From Robiginitomaculum sp. (GTDB lineage: Bacteria; Pseudomonadota; Alphaproteobacteria; Caulobacterales; Maricaulaceae), in contig JAUZSF010000025.1 in NCBI GenBank assembly GCA_030949705.1, positions 62,001 through 126,000 on the forward strand: a DNA stretch of 64,000 nucleotides, given 5' to 3'. The notes beneath the pieces were generated by a model that saw nothing but the letters and a program-made list of their open reading frames with translations, was not told the DNA's origin and searched no databases. Each line of letters opens with the position of its first letter. The first letter of the stretch is position 1. Positions 30,057 to 39,733 of the stretch are shown in pieces. Position numbers and translations under genes: made by a program.

Positions 30057-30591
30057 ATGTCACGTATTGGCAAAAAACCGGTTGAAATTACCTCTGGGGT
30101 AACGGCCGAACTGAATAACAAGTCGCTCAAAATCAAGGGCCCCAAAGGCGAGTTGAGCATGACCTTCGTTGCGGAAGTCAATGTCACGCTGGATGGTAAT
30201 TTATTGACCGTAACACCGGTTGATGACAGCCAGCGCGCTCGCTCTATGTGGGGGCTGCAACGCTCGCTAGCAGCCAATCTGGTCGAGGGTGTTACCAAAG
30301 GCTACCAAAAAAGAGCTTGAACTGCGCGGCGTTGGTTATCGTGCCCAAATGAAGGGCAGAGACATCGTTATGCAATTGGGTTTCAGTCACGAGGTCAATT
30401 ATACGCCGCGCGACGGTGTGACTCTGGCAACCCCAAAGCCAACGCAAATCACGGTTACGGGCATGGATAAACAGGCAGTGGGGCAAACCGCTGCTGAAAT
30501 TCGCCGCTTCCGCAAACCAGAGCCATATAAAGGCAAGGGTGTGCGTTATGTGGGCGAATTTGTCCGGTCCAAGGAAGGCAAGAAGAAATAG
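30057..30591 (+). CDS. rplF: 50S ribosomal protein L6 (one frame break)
   Basis: L6 sits near the factor-binding site of the large subunit. The N-terminal half ([15 protein letters not shown]..) and C-terminal half ([15 protein letters not shown].. [16 protein letters not shown]) lie in different frames, joined at an extra A in the six-A run 30307-30312. The corrected protein has 177 residues, the family size. Start ATG at 30057 is set by GGGGAACGG and by alignment. Confidence 0.95.
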
Positions 30592-30593
30592 CC

Positions 30594-30953
30594 ATGATCG
30601 ATCCTCGGAAAAAAAAAATGAAACGGCGTGCCATGCGCAATCGCACACGCCTGAAAAAACTGGCTGGCGGCATGCCGCGGCTCTCGGTTTTTCGCTCGAA
30701 CAAGTATATCTATGCGCAAATCATCGATGATACCAAAGGCATAACGGTTGCTCATGCCTCTTCGATGGAAAAAGCAGCGGGCGTGAAATCAACCGGCAAT
30801 GCCGAAGCGGCTATGGCCGTTGGCAAACTGGTTGCTGAGCGGGCAAAGAAAGCCGGTATCAAGGAAGTCGTGTTTGATCGCGGCGGTTATATTTACCACG
30901 GACGTGTCAAGGCGCTGGCGGAAGCTGCGCGTGACGGCGGCCTGAAGTTCTAA
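30594..30953 (+). CDS. rplR: 50S ribosomal protein L18
   Basis: A 119-residue 5S rRNA-binding protein. [18 protein letters not shown] and [28 protein letters not shown] are typical. Two bases separate it from rplF; rpsE follows after 11. Confidence 0.96.
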   Translation: MIDPRKKKMKRRAMRNRTRLKKLAGGMPRLSVFRSNKYIYAQIIDDTKGITVAHASSMEKAAGVKSTGNAEAAMAVGKLVAERAKKAGIKEVVFDRGGYIYHGRVKALAEAARDGGLKF

Positions 30954-30964
30954 GGGAGCGGAAA

Positions 30965-31540
30965 ATGGCAGGCCGTAACGAAAAACGTGGTCGCAAAGAC
31001 GACCGGGAAAAAGACGAATTCACAGATCGTCTGGTCTTTATCAACCGTGTTGCCACGGTGGTGAAGGGGGGGCGTCGCTTCTCTTTTGCTGCACTGGTTG
31101 TGGTTGGTGATGAAAAAGGCCGGGTTGGTTTTGGGCATGGCAAGGCACGCGAAGTGCCTGAGGCCATACGCAAAGCCACGGACGAAGCCAAGAAAACCCT
31201 GATCCGGGTGCCCTTGCGCGAAGGTCGCACCCTGCATCATGATGGCAAAGGTCATCATGGCGCGGGCAAGGTTCTTTTGCGGGCGGCGCCTCCGGGGACC
31301 GGTGTTATCGCCGGCGGTCCGATGCGCGCTGTACTCGAAGTGCTGGGTGTTCAGGATGTGGTGGCCAAGTCTCTTGGTTCCTCCAATCCGTATAACATGG
31401 TGCGTGCCACGATGGATGCTCTGCGCAAGCAACGCAGCCCTCGTGCCATCGCCGCCAAGCGTGGCAAAAAGGTCGCTGACCTGGTTGCCGGTCGCCAGGA
31501 TGGTGCCAGTGCTCCCGAAGCACTTGGTGCTGAAGGCTAA
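30965..31540 (+). CDS. rpsE: 30S ribosomal protein S5
   Basis: A 191-residue protein with roles in fidelity and translocation. The N-terminal dsRBD-like domain has [21 protein letters not shown] and the C-terminal part [22 protein letters not shown]. It has a slightly longer tail ([21 protein letters not shown]) than E. coli. Confidence 0.96.
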   Translation: MAGRNEKRGRKDDREKDEFTDRLVFINRVATVVKGGRRFSFAALVVVGDEKGRVGFGHGKAREVPEAIRKATDEAKKTLIRVPLREGRTLHHDGKGHHGAGKVLLRAAPPGTGVIAGGPMRAVLEVLGVQDVVAKSLGSSNPYNMVRATMDALRKQRSPRAIAAKRGKKVADLVAGRQDGASAPEALGAEG

Positions 31541-31551
31541 GGATCAAGAAA

Positions 31552-31749
31552 ATGGCAAAAGCAAAAACCATAACGGTACGTCAAACCGGCAGCCCGATCC
31601 GCCGTCCAAAAGACCAGCGCGCTACGCTGGTTGGTCTTGGGCTTGGTAAAGTCGGCCGGGTTCGTACCCTGGAAGATACCCCATCCGTGCGTGGCATGAT
31701 CGCCAAAGTGGCGCACATGGTCAGCATTGTAGAAGAGGGCGCTAAATAA
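31552..31749 (+). CDS. rpmD: 50S ribosomal protein L30
   Basis: A 65-residue small 50S protein: [25 protein letters not shown] is the family core. Lies between rpsE and rplO with short gaps, the standard spc order. Confidence 0.95.
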   Translation: MAKAKTITVRQTGSPIRRPKDQRATLVGLGLGKVGRVRTLEDTPSVRGMIAKVAHMVSIVEEGAK

Positions 31750-31771
31750 GCGTTTTCTTTGGAGCAGAAAA

Positions 31772-32269
31772 ATGAGACTGAACGAACTTAGCGATAATCC
31801 AGGCGCAACGCCCAAACGCCTTCGCGTTGGCCGTGGCCCAGGCTCCGGCAAAGGCAAAACCGCCGGGCGCGGTGTCAAAGGCCAAAAGTCACGCTCGGGC
31901 GTGGCCATCAAAGGCTTTGAAGGCGGTCAAATGCCGCTGCACATGCGTTTGCCAAAGCGTGGGTTTACCCCGCATAATCAGGCCCGCTATGCGGAGCTGA
32001 ATATTGGTAAGCTGCAAGCGGCCATTGATGCAAAGAAAATCGACGCCAAAAAAGCCCTCGACGAGGATGCTTTGGTGGCAGCCGGTGTGGTGCGTCGCAA
32101 ACGCGATGGCATTCGCCTCCTTGCAAAAGGCACGCTGAAGGCCAAAGTAAACCTTACCATGACCGGCGCGACCAAGGCGGCCATTGCCGCGGTGGAAAAA
32201 GCCGGTGGCAGTGTCACCATTGCGGCCAAAAAGGCCCCAGAGGCCAAAGCCGAAAAATCAAAAGACTGA
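31772..32269 (+). CDS. rplO: 50S ribosomal protein L15
   Basis: A 165-residue assembly protein. It starts [34 protein letters not shown].. (first 20 residues quoted in part), has the glycine/basic N-terminal extension and a folded C-terminal domain; a lysine/alanine-rich tail follows ([11 protein letters not shown]). secY follows after 46 bases. Confidence 0.95.
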   Translation: MRLNELSDNPGATPKRLRVGRGPGSGKGKTAGRGVKGQKSRSGVAIKGFEGGQMPLHMRLPKRGFTPHNQARYAELNIGKLQAAIDAKKIDAKKALDEDALVAAGVVRRKRDGIRLLAKGTLKAKVNLTMTGATKAAIAAVEKAGGSVTIAAKKAPEAKAEKSKD

Positions 32270-32315
32270 TTGGGTTTCCGATCAGGATCTGAGTACATAA
32301 ACAGGAACGGGATCC

Positions 32316-33647
32316 ATGGCTTCAGCCGCTGAACAGCTTGCCGCGAATATGAATTTCGGCGCCTTTGGCAAGGCCAAGGAATTGCAACAGCGTATCTGGT
32401 TCACCCTGGGCGCGCTGATTGTTTACCGACTTGGTACCTATATACCTATTCCCGGCATCAATCTGGATGCCTATGCCGCGATTTTTGAAAATACGCAAAA
32501 AGGCATTTTGGGAATGATGAATATGTTCTCAGGCGGCGCCATTAGCCGCCTGGCCATATTCACCCTGAATGTGATGCCCTACATTTCAGCATCCATTATC
32601 ATGCAATTGATGACCAGCAGCGTTCCTTCACTGGAAGCCCTGAAAAAAGAGGGTGAAACCGGTCGCAAGCAGATTAACCAGTATACCCGTTATCTGACCG
32701 TGGTTCTGGCCACGGTACAGGCCTATGGCATCGCCATTGGGCTGGAAAGCTCGCAAGGCGTGGTTCACGATCCAGGCATGTTCTTCAAAGCCTCCACGGT
32801 CATTACCCTGGTGGGTGGCACCATGTTTTTGATGTGGCTGGGCGAACAGGTCACCGCGCGCGGCGTGGGTAATGGCGTGTCCCTGATCATTTTTGCTGGT
32901 ATCGTGGCCGGTCTGCCGACGGCAATTTTCCAGGCGCTGGACATGACCAGGGTTGGCCAGTTCAGCTTTCTGGGGCTTTTGCTGTTGACGGCGTTGGCGA
33001 TTGGGGTGGTGTTCTTCATCGTCTTTATCGAGCGTTCGCAGCGGCGATTGCTGATACAATATCCTAAGCGCCAGCATGGTAATAAAGCCTTTGGCGGGGA
33101 TAGCTCCTTTTTACCGCTGAAGTTGAATACTGCCGGTGTTATTCCGCCGATTTTTGCTTCCTCCCTGTTATTGCTGCCGGCTACCATTGCCGGGTTCTCC
33201 GCTCAGTCCGGGCCGGAATGGCTGCGCACGGTGGTGGCATCCTTGGGCCAGGGGCAGCCGCTTTATCTGGTGTCTTACGCCGCAGGCATTATGTTCTTTG
33301 CCTTCTTTTATACCTCGATCGTTTTCAACCCACAGGAAACTGCGGATAATTTGCGCAAAAATGGTGGCTTTCTGCCTGGCATTCGCCCTGGTAAACGTAC
33401 CGCCGAATATCTGGACTATGTGTTGTCGCGCCTGACAGTTATTGGCGCGCTTTACCTGACCGCGGTTTGTATTATGCCGGTGATCCTGGTGAATGCCTAC
33501 AGCGTGCCGTTTCGTCTGGGGGGGACCTCGATCCTGATTGTGGTCAGTGTGACCATGGATACGGTAGCGCAAATTCAGTCACATTTGCTGGCGCACCAGT
33601 ATGAAGGTCTGATCAAGAAAACCAAACTGCGGGGCCGTCGCCGATGA
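32316..33647 (+). CDS. secY: Preprotein translocase subunit SecY
   Basis: A 443-residue channel subunit with ten transmembrane helices. GTYIPIPGINLDAY lies after TM1, MLNMFSGG-type plug region is seen as MMNMFSGGAISR, and the conserved cytosolic loop YPKRQHGNKAFGGDSSFLPLK (about 250) and LNTAGVIPPIFASSLL follow. adk overlaps its stop by four bases (ATGA). Confidence 0.96.
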   Translation: MASAAEQLAANMNFGAFGKAKELQQRIWFTLGALIVYRLGTYIPIPGINLDAYAAIFENTQKGILGMMNMFSGGAISRLAIFTLNVMPYISASIIMQLMTSSVPSLEALKKEGETGRKQINQYTRYLTVVLATVQAYGIAIGLESSQGVVHDPGMFFKASTVITLVGGTMFLMWLGEQVTARGVGNGVSLIIFAGIVAGLPTAIFQALDMTRVGQFSFLGLLLLTALAIGVVFFIVFIERSQRRLLIQYPKRQHGNKAFGGDSSFLPLKLNTAGVIPPIFASSLLLLPATIAGFSAQSGPEWLRTVVASLGQGQPLYLVSYAAGIMFFAFFYTSIVFNPQETADNLRKNGGFLPGIRPGKRTAEYLDYVLSRLTVIGALYLTAVCIMPVILVNAYSVPFRLGGTSILIVVSVTMDTVAQIQSHLLAHQYEGLIKKTKLRGRRR

Positions 33648-34210
33648 ATCTCGTTATTTTTGGCCCACCGGGGGCTGGTAAGGGCACACAGGCCAAACGG
33701 CTGGTTGCCGAGCGTGGCTATATTCAACTTTCCACCGGGGACATGCTGCGCGCGGCGCGCAAGTCCGGTTCTGAACTGGGCAAGAAAGTTGCGGGAATCA
33801 TGGATCGTGGTGAGCTGGTCTCGGACGAGATCGTCATTGCATTGATCGAGGAACAGCTGGACCAGAATCAGGGCGCACCGGGTTTCATTTTCGATGGATT
33901 TCCGCGTACTTTGGCCCAAGCCGAAGCGTTGGACGCCCTGTTGGCCAGTCGAGGGTCGCAGGTAGACCGTGTGATTCGTTTGATGGTGGATGACAAGGCT
34001 TTGCTGGACCGGATTACCTTGCGATTTGAAGAGCAGGGACGTGACGATGACAACCCGACGGCATTTGCGGTTCGCCTGGATGCTTATAACAAACAGACGG
34101 CACCTTTGCTGCCCTATTACCGGGACAAAGGGCTGTTGAAGGAAGTAAATGGTATGGATGACATCGACGCCGTAGCTGGTGCCGTGTCACGCATACTGGA
34201 TTTGGATTAA
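33644..34210 (+). CDS. adk: Adenylate kinase (short form)
   Basis: A 188-residue enzyme: ATP + AMP to 2 ADP. The P-loop GPPGAGKGTQAKRL (7-20), the AMP-binding STGDMLRAA and FIFDGFPRTLAQAEAL are present. The LID is short (about 126-140, RFEEQGRDDDNPTAFAVRL), with no zinc cysteines, as usual in alphaproteobacteria. It is translationally coupled to secY. The C-terminus is complete. Confidence 0.96.
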   Translation: MNLVIFGPPGAGKGTQAKRLVAERGYIQLSTGDMLRAARKSGSELGKKVAGIMDRGELVSDEIVIALIEEQLDQNQGAPGFIFDGFPRTLAQAEALDALLASRGSQVDRVIRLMVDDKALLDRITLRFEEQGRDDDNPTAFAVRLDAYNKQTAPLLPYYRDKGLLKEVNGMDDIDAVAGAVSRILDLD

Positions 34211-34349
34211 TCAAGTGCCTTACCCGGTTGACGGGTGGGGCGCTAGAAGGATAGAAAGCGGCCTCCGCAAAAGGGCAGAGTCACCGGTGATTGCATTTTT
34301 AGGCAATCGGCGGCTGTTCGCTTGCGGCGTCTTTTATGGAGAATGAACA
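34211..34349 (+). promoter_or_regulatory. adk-rpsM spacer with stem-loop
   Basis: A 139-base gap with GATTGC/GCAATC (34289-34308) as a short hairpin before the GGAGAATGA ribosome site of rpsM. It may be the leader of the alpha operon, where S4 represses in E. coli. rpmJ, found here in some bacteria, is absent, and I see no tiny gene. Confidence 0.35.
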
Positions 34350-34718
34350 GTGGCTCGGATTGCCGGCGTTAACATACCGACGAACAAGCGCGTTGAAATC
34401 GCGCTGACGTATATTCATGGGATCGGTCCCGCGAATGCGAAAGAGATATGCGAAAAGGTTGGCATTACGCCAGAGCGGCGCGTAGCGGAACTGACGGATG
34501 CAGAAGTGCTGAAAATCCGTGAGACGATTGATAGTGACTATATGGTCGAAGGCGATCTGCGCCGGGACACCGCGGTCAATATCAAGCGGCTGATGGATCT
34601 GGGCCTCTACCGTGGCCTGCGCCACCGTCGTGGGCTGCCGGTTCGCGGACAGCGCACACACACCAATGCACGTACCCGCAAGGGGCCGGCAAAAGCAATT
34701 GCCGGCAAGAAGAAATAG
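34350..34718 (+). CDS. rpsM: 30S ribosomal protein S13
   Basis: A 122-residue head protein that contacts the large subunit and P-site t[24 protein letters not shown] (start) and [20 protein letters not shown] (end) are typical. The start is GTG at 34350. rpsK follows after 12 bases. Confidence 0.96.
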   Translation: MARIAGVNIPTNKRVEIALTYIHGIGPANAKEICEKVGITPERRVAELTDAEVLKIRETIDSDYMVEGDLRRDTAVNIKRLMDLGLYRGLRHRRGLPVRGQRTHTNARTRKGPAKAIAGKKK

Positions 34719-34730
34719 GGCGGATAGAGA

Positions 34731-35120
34731 ATGGCCAAGGAACCGACACGGGTACGCCGTGCTGATCGTAAAAACATCACTTCTGGTGTTGCGCATGTAA
34801 ATGCAACGTTCAATAACACCATGATTACCATTACCGACGCACAGGGTAATGCCATTGCATGGTCCACCGCCGGGGTTATGGGCTTTAAGGGCTCACGTAA
34901 ATCCACGCCTTATGCGGCACAGCTTGCCGCCGAGGATGCTGGCAAAAAAGCCCAGGAACATGGCATGAAAACCCTTGAGGTAAATGTTTGTGGTCCTGGC
35001 TCCGGTCGCGAGTCTGCTTTGCGTGCGCTGCAGGCTATCGGATTTACCATTACCACCATACGTGACGTAACGCCGATTCCCCATAACGGGTGTCGTCCGC
35101 CAAAACGTCGCCGGGTCTAG
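34731..35120 (+). CDS. rpsK: 30S ribosomal protein S11
   Basis: A 129-residue platform protein. [34 protein letters not shown] and [18 protein letters not shown] are diagnostic. A 65-base gap precedes rpoA; rpsD is not between them, as is usual in alphaproteobacteria. Confidence 0.96.
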   Translation: MAKEPTRVRRADRKNITSGVAHVNATFNNTMITITDAQGNAIAWSTAGVMGFKGSRKSTPYAAQLAAEDAGKKAQEHGMKTLEVNVCGPGSGRESALRALQAIGFTITTIRDVTPIPHNGCRPPKRRRV

Positions 35121-35185
35121 TACCCCGCTATATATTTTCATCCGGTGCGTGATCAAAGCCGCCGGATTAACAAAGAGGTGCTATT

Positions 35186-36202
35186 GTGCTGGAAAAAAAC
35201 TGGCAAGAACTGATCCGTCCCATGAAGCCCGTGATCAAGCCCGGGCATGATGAAGCCTGTAAGGCACAGATCATTGCTGAACCGCTGGAGCGCGGCTTTG
35301 GTACAACGCTGGGCAACAGCCTGCGCCGGGTGCTTTTGTCATCCCTGCAGGGTGCGGCGGTTACCGCCGTGCAGATTGACGGGGTTGTACACGAATTTTC
35401 ATCTATTCAGGGTGTGCGCGAAGATGTTACCGATATTGTTCTCAATATCAAAAAAATCGCCATGGTTATGCACAATGAGGGGCCCAAGCGTGTTGTGTTG
35501 AATGCCACAGGCCCGTGTGAAGTGACCGCTGGCATGATTGAAGAAACCGCTGATGTCGAAGTGCTGAACAAGGACCATGTTCTTTGCATGCTCGACGAGG
35601 GCGCTTCAATTCGCATGGAATTCACGGTCAATACCGGCAAAGGCTATGTCGCTGCCGATAAAAACCGTCCCGAAGATGCCCCCATTGGTCTGATTGCCGT
35701 GGATTCACTCTTCAGCCCGGTACGTCGCGTTGCGTTTTCCGTGGAAAATACTCGCGAAGGTCAGGTGCTTGACTATGACAAGCTGACCATGGACATCGAA
35801 ACTAATGGGGCCATTACTCCTGAAGATGCCGTGGCCTTTGCCGCGCGTATTTTGCAGGATCAATTCCAGATCTTCATCAATTTTGAAGAGCCCGAAGACG
35901 ACAAGGCCGCTGATGCTGCCCAAGAGCTGGACTTCAACCCGGCGCTTCTGAAGAAGGTTGATGAGCTGGAGCTTTCTGTACGCTCGGCCAACTGCCTGAA
36001 GAACGACAACATTGTCTATATCGGTGATCTGATTTTGAAATCCGAGGCAGAAATGCTCCGCACCCCGAACTTTGGCCGCAAATCCTTGAACGAGATCAAG
36101 GAAGTGCTGGCCTCCCTGGGGCTGCATCTGGGCATGGAAGCCCCCAGCTGGCCGCCGGAAAACATTGACGATCTGGCCAAGAAACACGAAGACAACATTT
36201 AA
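35186..36202 (+). CDS. rpoA: DNA-directed RNA polymerase alpha subunit
   Basis: A 338-residue assembly subunit. The N-terminal domain has [21 protein letters not shown] (dimer interface) and the C-terminal domain has [20 protein letters not shown] and [20 protein letters not shown], which binds UP elements and activators. The start is GTG at 35186 after AAAGAGGTGCTATT. Confidence 0.97.
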   Translation: MLEKNWQELIRPMKPVIKPGHDEACKAQIIAEPLERGFGTTLGNSLRRVLLSSLQGAAVTAVQIDGVVHEFSSIQGVREDVTDIVLNIKKIAMVMHNEGPKRVVLNATGPCEVTAGMIEETADVEVLNKDHVLCMLDEGASIRMEFTVNTGKGYVAADKNRPEDAPIGLIAVDSLFSPVRRVAFSVENTREGQVLDYDKLTMDIETNGAITPEDAVAFAARILQDQFQIFINFEEPEDDKAADAAQELDFNPALLKKVDELELSVRSANCLKNDNIVYIGDLILKSEAEMLRTPNFGRKSLNEIKEVLASLGLHLGMEAPSWPPENIDDLAKKHEDNI

Positions 36203-36250
36203 GTTTGCATACTGAATGCCTGAGCATTCGCACTTTTAGGAGAAACCGCC

Positions 36251-36673
36251 ATGCGCCACGGTATTGCGCACCGCAAGCTCAACAGAACGCACGAACATCG
36301 CAAAGCGATGTTTGCCAATATGGCTGCGTCTCTGATTACGCATGAGCAAATCACCACTACCCTGCCAAAGGCCAAAGAGCTGCGTCCCATCGTGGAAAAG
36401 CTGATCACCTTGGCGAAAAAGGGCGATCTGGCTTCGCGCCGTCGCGCCGCTGCGCGTCTGCGTGACGAAGCGGCGACCAAAAAGCTCTTTGATATCATGG
36501 GTGAGCGTTACAAGGATCGCCAGGGCGGCTATGCCCGGGTGCTCAAGGCCGGTTATCGCTATGGGGACAATGCCCCCATCGCCGTGATCGAACTGGTGGA
36601 TCGCGATCCCGAAGCCAAGGGCAAGGCAGATCGTGAACGGGTTGCCGCCGAAGAGGCCGCGCGCGAAGATTGA
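36251..36673 (+). CDS. rplQ: 50S ribosomal protein L17
   Basis: A 140-residue protein near the tunnel exit. [20 protein letters not shown] and [22 protein letters not shown] are typical; the C-terminus has a charged tail ([12 protein letters not shown]). Last gene of the ribosomal cluster, followed by a terminator. Confidence 0.96.
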   Translation: MRHGIAHRKLNRTHEHRKAMFANMAASLITHEQITTTLPKAKELRPIVEKLITLAKKGDLASRRRAAARLRDEAATKKLFDIMGERYKDRQGGYARVLKAGYRYGDNAPIAVIELVDRDPEAKGKADRERVAAEEAARED

Positions 36674-36700
36674 TTTTGTGCCATACATGATTACCTAAAG

Positions 36701-36731
36701 GGCGGCTTCCCGGTTTCGGGGCCGCCTTTTT
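36701..36731 (+). terminator. Rho-independent terminator after rplQ
   Basis: GGCGGC..CCC pairs with GGGGCCGCC around GGTTTC and is followed by TTTTTGC. It closes the alpha operon. Confidence 0.85.
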
Positions 36732-36798
36732 GCATTTTTATCTGAACTTCCTATCTCTTGCCCGAATTGTGCCATGATCACTGTGGAATAATTGAACC

Positions 36799-38217
36799 AT
36801 GAAAAAGCATATCCTTCTGCCTCTCTTGTCTCTTTTATTGACCCTGCCGGGGTTTGCTCACGCTCAGTTGCGCAAACAGGTGCCCCATGACACGGTACAG
36901 GTACAGCTGTCCTATGCACCGCTGGTCAAGACGGCCGCGCCGGCGGTGGTTAATGTCTATTCGCGCAAAGTGATCAAAACCGCCGCGTCGCCCTTTGCCG
37001 GGGATCCGTTTTTCGGGCGCCTGTTTGGGCGGGGCTTTTTTGGCCCCCAGGAACGTGTGCAACAATCCCTGGGTTCTGGTGTTCTGGTGCGCAAGGATGG
37101 CATCATTGTTACCAATAATCATGTGGTGAATGGGGCCGATGAATGGCGGGTGGTGCTGGCTGACCGGCGTGAATTTGAGGCCAAGCTGTTGCTCTCGGAC
37201 AAACAGGCCGATCTGGCAGTTCTGAAAATTGATACGGGCGGTGAAGACTTGCCCACCATGCCTCTGCACCTTTCTCATGAGGCCGAAGTCGGCGATCTGG
37301 TACTGGCCATTGGCAACCCGTTTGGGGTGGGCCAGACGGTCACTTCGGGCATTGTTTCGGCACTGGCACGCACTGATGTCGGGGCGTCTGACTATTCCTA
37401 TTTCATCCAAACCGATGCGGCGATCAATCCGGGCAATTCCGGCGGCGCGCTGGTGGGGATGGATGGCTCGCTATTGGGCATTAATACGGTGATCCTGTCG
37501 CGTTCCGGCGGTTCGAACGGCATTGGCTTTGCCATTCCGGCGGCCATGGTGGCCCGGGTGGTGGATGCGGCGGTGAACGAGGATGGTCATGTAGTGCGGC
37601 CGTGGTTTGGGGCGCGCCTGCAAGTGGTGGACCGGGATCTGGCGGCTTCGCTCGGTCTGGACCGTCCCCATGGGGCTCTGGTTTCGGAAACCTATCCCGG
37701 CGGGCCGGCGGCCCGCGCCGGAGTGAAGCGCGGCGATGTGGTGACCAGCATTGATGGGCACGAGATTAACAGCGAACAAGGCCTGCGATTTCGTCTGGCC
37801 ACTCACAAAATCGGCGATACCGTGCCGTTAACGGTAATCCGCGAAGGTATGATGAAAAAACTGCGCTTGAAGGCCCATTCCGCACCGGAAAAACCGCGCC
37901 GCAATGAAACCGTTCTGGATGGTATCAATCCTTTTGCCGGGGCCAAGATCGCCAATCTTTCGCCGGCATTGGCCGAAGAGTTGAGTATGGATGAATTTGC
38001 CAAGGGGGTAATTATCCTCTCCGTCGCACCGCGCAGCCCGGCCAGCTATTATGGTTTGCGTGCTGGCGATATTCTGGGGGCGGTGGCTGATGAGCCAATC
38101 AAGACCGTCCAGGATATGCGCCGGGTTCTGGATGAATATGACGCCAGCCGTCGCTGGCCGGTCGCCATTAAACGTGGTAACCGCCGTATTGTTACGACTA
38201 TCCGGCTGCGTTCCTGA
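36799..38217 (+). CDS. Periplasmic trypsin-like serine protease with two PDZ domains (DegP/HtrA type)
   Basis: A 472-residue protease with a signal peptide (cleavage after FAHA, residue 22). The triad is His in VTNNHVV (about 115), Asp in KQADLAVLKID (about 145) and Ser in INPGNSGGALVG (about 220). Two PDZ domains follow (about 260-350 and 385-470), the second with VIILSVAPRSPASYYGLRAGD. This is the Do/DegQ architecture for periplasmic quality control. DegP, DegQ and DegS-like labels cannot be separated from sequence alone; no N-terminal anchor is seen, which disfavours DegS. It starts a new unit after the rplQ terminator, with rarA 39 bases downstream. Confidence 0.92.
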   Translation: MKKHILLPLLSLLLTLPGFAHAQLRKQVPHDTVQVQLSYAPLVKTAAPAVVNVYSRKVIKTAASPFAGDPFFGRLFGRGFFGPQERVQQSLGSGVLVRKDGIIVTNNHVVNGADEWRVVLADRREFEAKLLLSDKQADLAVLKIDTGGEDLPTMPLHLSHEAEVGDLVLAIGNPFGVGQTVTSGIVSALARTDVGASDYSYFIQTDAAINPGNSGGALVGMDGSLLGINTVILSRSGGSNGIGFAIPAAMVARVVDAAVNEDGHVVRPWFGARLQVVDRDLAASLGLDRPHGALVSETYPGGPAARAGVKRGDVVTSIDGHEINSEQGLRFRLATHKIGDTVPLTVIREGMMKKLRLKAHSAPEKPRRNETVLDGINPFAGAKIANLSPALAEELSMDEFAKGVIILSVAPRSPASYYGLRAGDILGAVADEPIKTVQDMRRVLDEYDASRRWPVAIKRGNRRIVTTIRLRS

Positions 38218-38256
38218 TTTGTACCTTTTGGGGGTTTGTGTGTTATACCAGCGCCC

Positions 38257-39555
38257 ATGAGTACATTATTTGAAGCGGCTGGACTGGAAGAGAGCGCCCC
38301 GCGCCCGCTGGCGGACCGGTTGCGCCCGCAATCCCTGTCCGAAGTCGCGGGCCAGGATCATTTATTGTCTGAAACCGCCCCCATCGGGCGCATGGTCAAA
38401 ACCAATCGTCTGTCTTCGATGATCCTCTGGGGACCGCCAGGGGTGGGCAAGACCACCATTGCGCGCCTGTTGGCCGATCATTGTTCTTTGCATTTTGAGC
38501 CGCTGTCGGCGGTATTTTCTGGCGTGGCGGATTTGCGTAAAATCTTTGCTGCGGCCAAGGATCGCCGCACGGCGGGGCAGGGCACTTTGCTCTTTGTGGA
38601 CGAGATCCACCGCTTTAACCGCGCCCAACAGGATGGTTTTTTGCCCTTTGTAGAAGAGGGCGTGGTCACCCTGATCGGGGCGACGACGGAAAACCCATCA
38701 TTTGAATTGAACGGTGCGCTCCTCTCCCGGTGTCAGGTGATGGTGCTGAAACGGCTTGATGATGCGGCGCTGGAGGATTTGCTGGTTCGGGCCGAAGCCC
38801 TGATGCAGAAGGCTTTACCGCTGGAACCCTCCGCGCGCGAGGCCTTGCGCGCCATGGCCGATGGGGATGGGCGTTATGTGCTTAATTTGGCCGAGGAGGT
38901 ATTTGCCCTAAATGCCGCGGCCCCCTTATCCTCCGCCGATCTGGCATCTGCCCTGCAAAAGCGCAGCCCGGCCTATGATAAAAACCGCGAAGAGCATTAC
39001 AATCTGATCTCGGCCCTGCACAAGGCGGTGCGTGGCTCTGATCCCGATGCGGCGCTTTACTGGTTTGCCCGCATGCTGGCGGGGGGCGAGGATCCACTGT
39101 TTCTGGCGCGCCGTCTGGTGCGCATGGCCAGCGAAGACATCGGCCATGCCGATCCCTCCGTTTTGCAAACCGCCATTGCCGCGGTGGAAACCTATCGCTT
39201 TTTAGGTAGTCCCGAGGGTGAACTGGCACTGGCGCAAACCGTGGTGCATCTGGCCTGCGCCCCCAAATCAAATGCGGTCTACAAGGCGTTCAAGGGGGCC
39301 ATGAAGGCGGCGGGCGAGACTGGCTCGCTAATGCCGCCCAAACACATATTGAACGCCCCGACCAAGCTGATGAAAGACGAAGGCTATGGCAAGGGCTATG
39401 CGTATGATCATGATGCGCCGGACGCCTTTTCCGGGCAGAACTATTTTCCCGACGAGATGGACCGGGCAGAGTTTTATGTGCCTTCCGGGCGCGGCTATGA
39501 AAAGGCGGTGGCTGAACGCCTGCGTAAATGGCGTGCGCTTCGGGATGGGGACTAG
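38257..39555 (+). CDS. rarA: Replication-associated recombination protein A (AAA+ ATPase)
   Basis: A 432-residue AAA+ clamp-loader-like ATPase that acts at stalled replication forks. Walker A GPPGVGKTTIARLLA (about 53-66), Walker B LLFVDEIHRFNRAQQD, and sensor-1 VTLIGATTENPSFELNGALLSR are intact; the C-terminal MgsA domain has IGHADPSVLQ and KGYAYDHDAPDAFSGQNYFP. The ATG at 38257 is preferred to a GTG at 38236 because the family starts MSTLFEAAG. It lies downstream of the DegP-type gene, an arrangement often kept in alphaproteobacteria. Confidence 0.95.
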   Translation: MSTLFEAAGLEESAPRPLADRLRPQSLSEVAGQDHLLSETAPIGRMVKTNRLSSMILWGPPGVGKTTIARLLADHCSLHFEPLSAVFSGVADLRKIFAAAKDRRTAGQGTLLFVDEIHRFNRAQQDGFLPFVEEGVVTLIGATTENPSFELNGALLSRCQVMVLKRLDDAALEDLLVRAEALMQKALPLEPSAREALRAMADGDGRYVLNLAEEVFALNAAAPLSSADLASALQKRSPAYDKNREEHYNLISALHKAVRGSDPDAALYWFARMLAGGEDPLFLARRLVRMASEDIGHADPSVLQTAIAAVETYRFLGSPEGELALAQTVVHLACAPKSNAVYKAFKGAMKAAGETGSLMPPKHILNAPTKLMKDEGYGKGYAYDHDAPDAFSGQNYFPDEMDRAEFYVPSGRGYEKAVAERLRKWRALRDGD

Positions 39556-39603
39556 GGGATGGCAAAGAGGGAAAATTAAGTGTGGACTAGCAACAAACAC
39601 TTT

Positions 39604-39712
39604 CCTCTCCCTGCGGGAGAGGAATAAGGAGAGGGGCTGGGGCCTTTGATACCGTATCGCCAGTTTTGACTTCATAATTCCCTCATCCCAGCCTTCTCCC
39701 CAAGGGAGAAGG
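39604..39712. repeat. Two palindromes of the CTCCC/GGGAG family
   Basis: CCTCTCCCTGCGGGAGAGG (39604-39622), and CCTTCTCCCCAAGGGAGAAGG (39692-39712), in the 178-base gap between convergent rarA and pbpC. The first continues with GAATAAGGAGAGG, nearly as the copy at 54958 does. The unit is a dispersed repeat that can also end both converging transcripts. There is no other gene here. Confidence 0.6.
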
Positions 39713-39733
39713 AGGCGCAGGAAGAATGGCCCG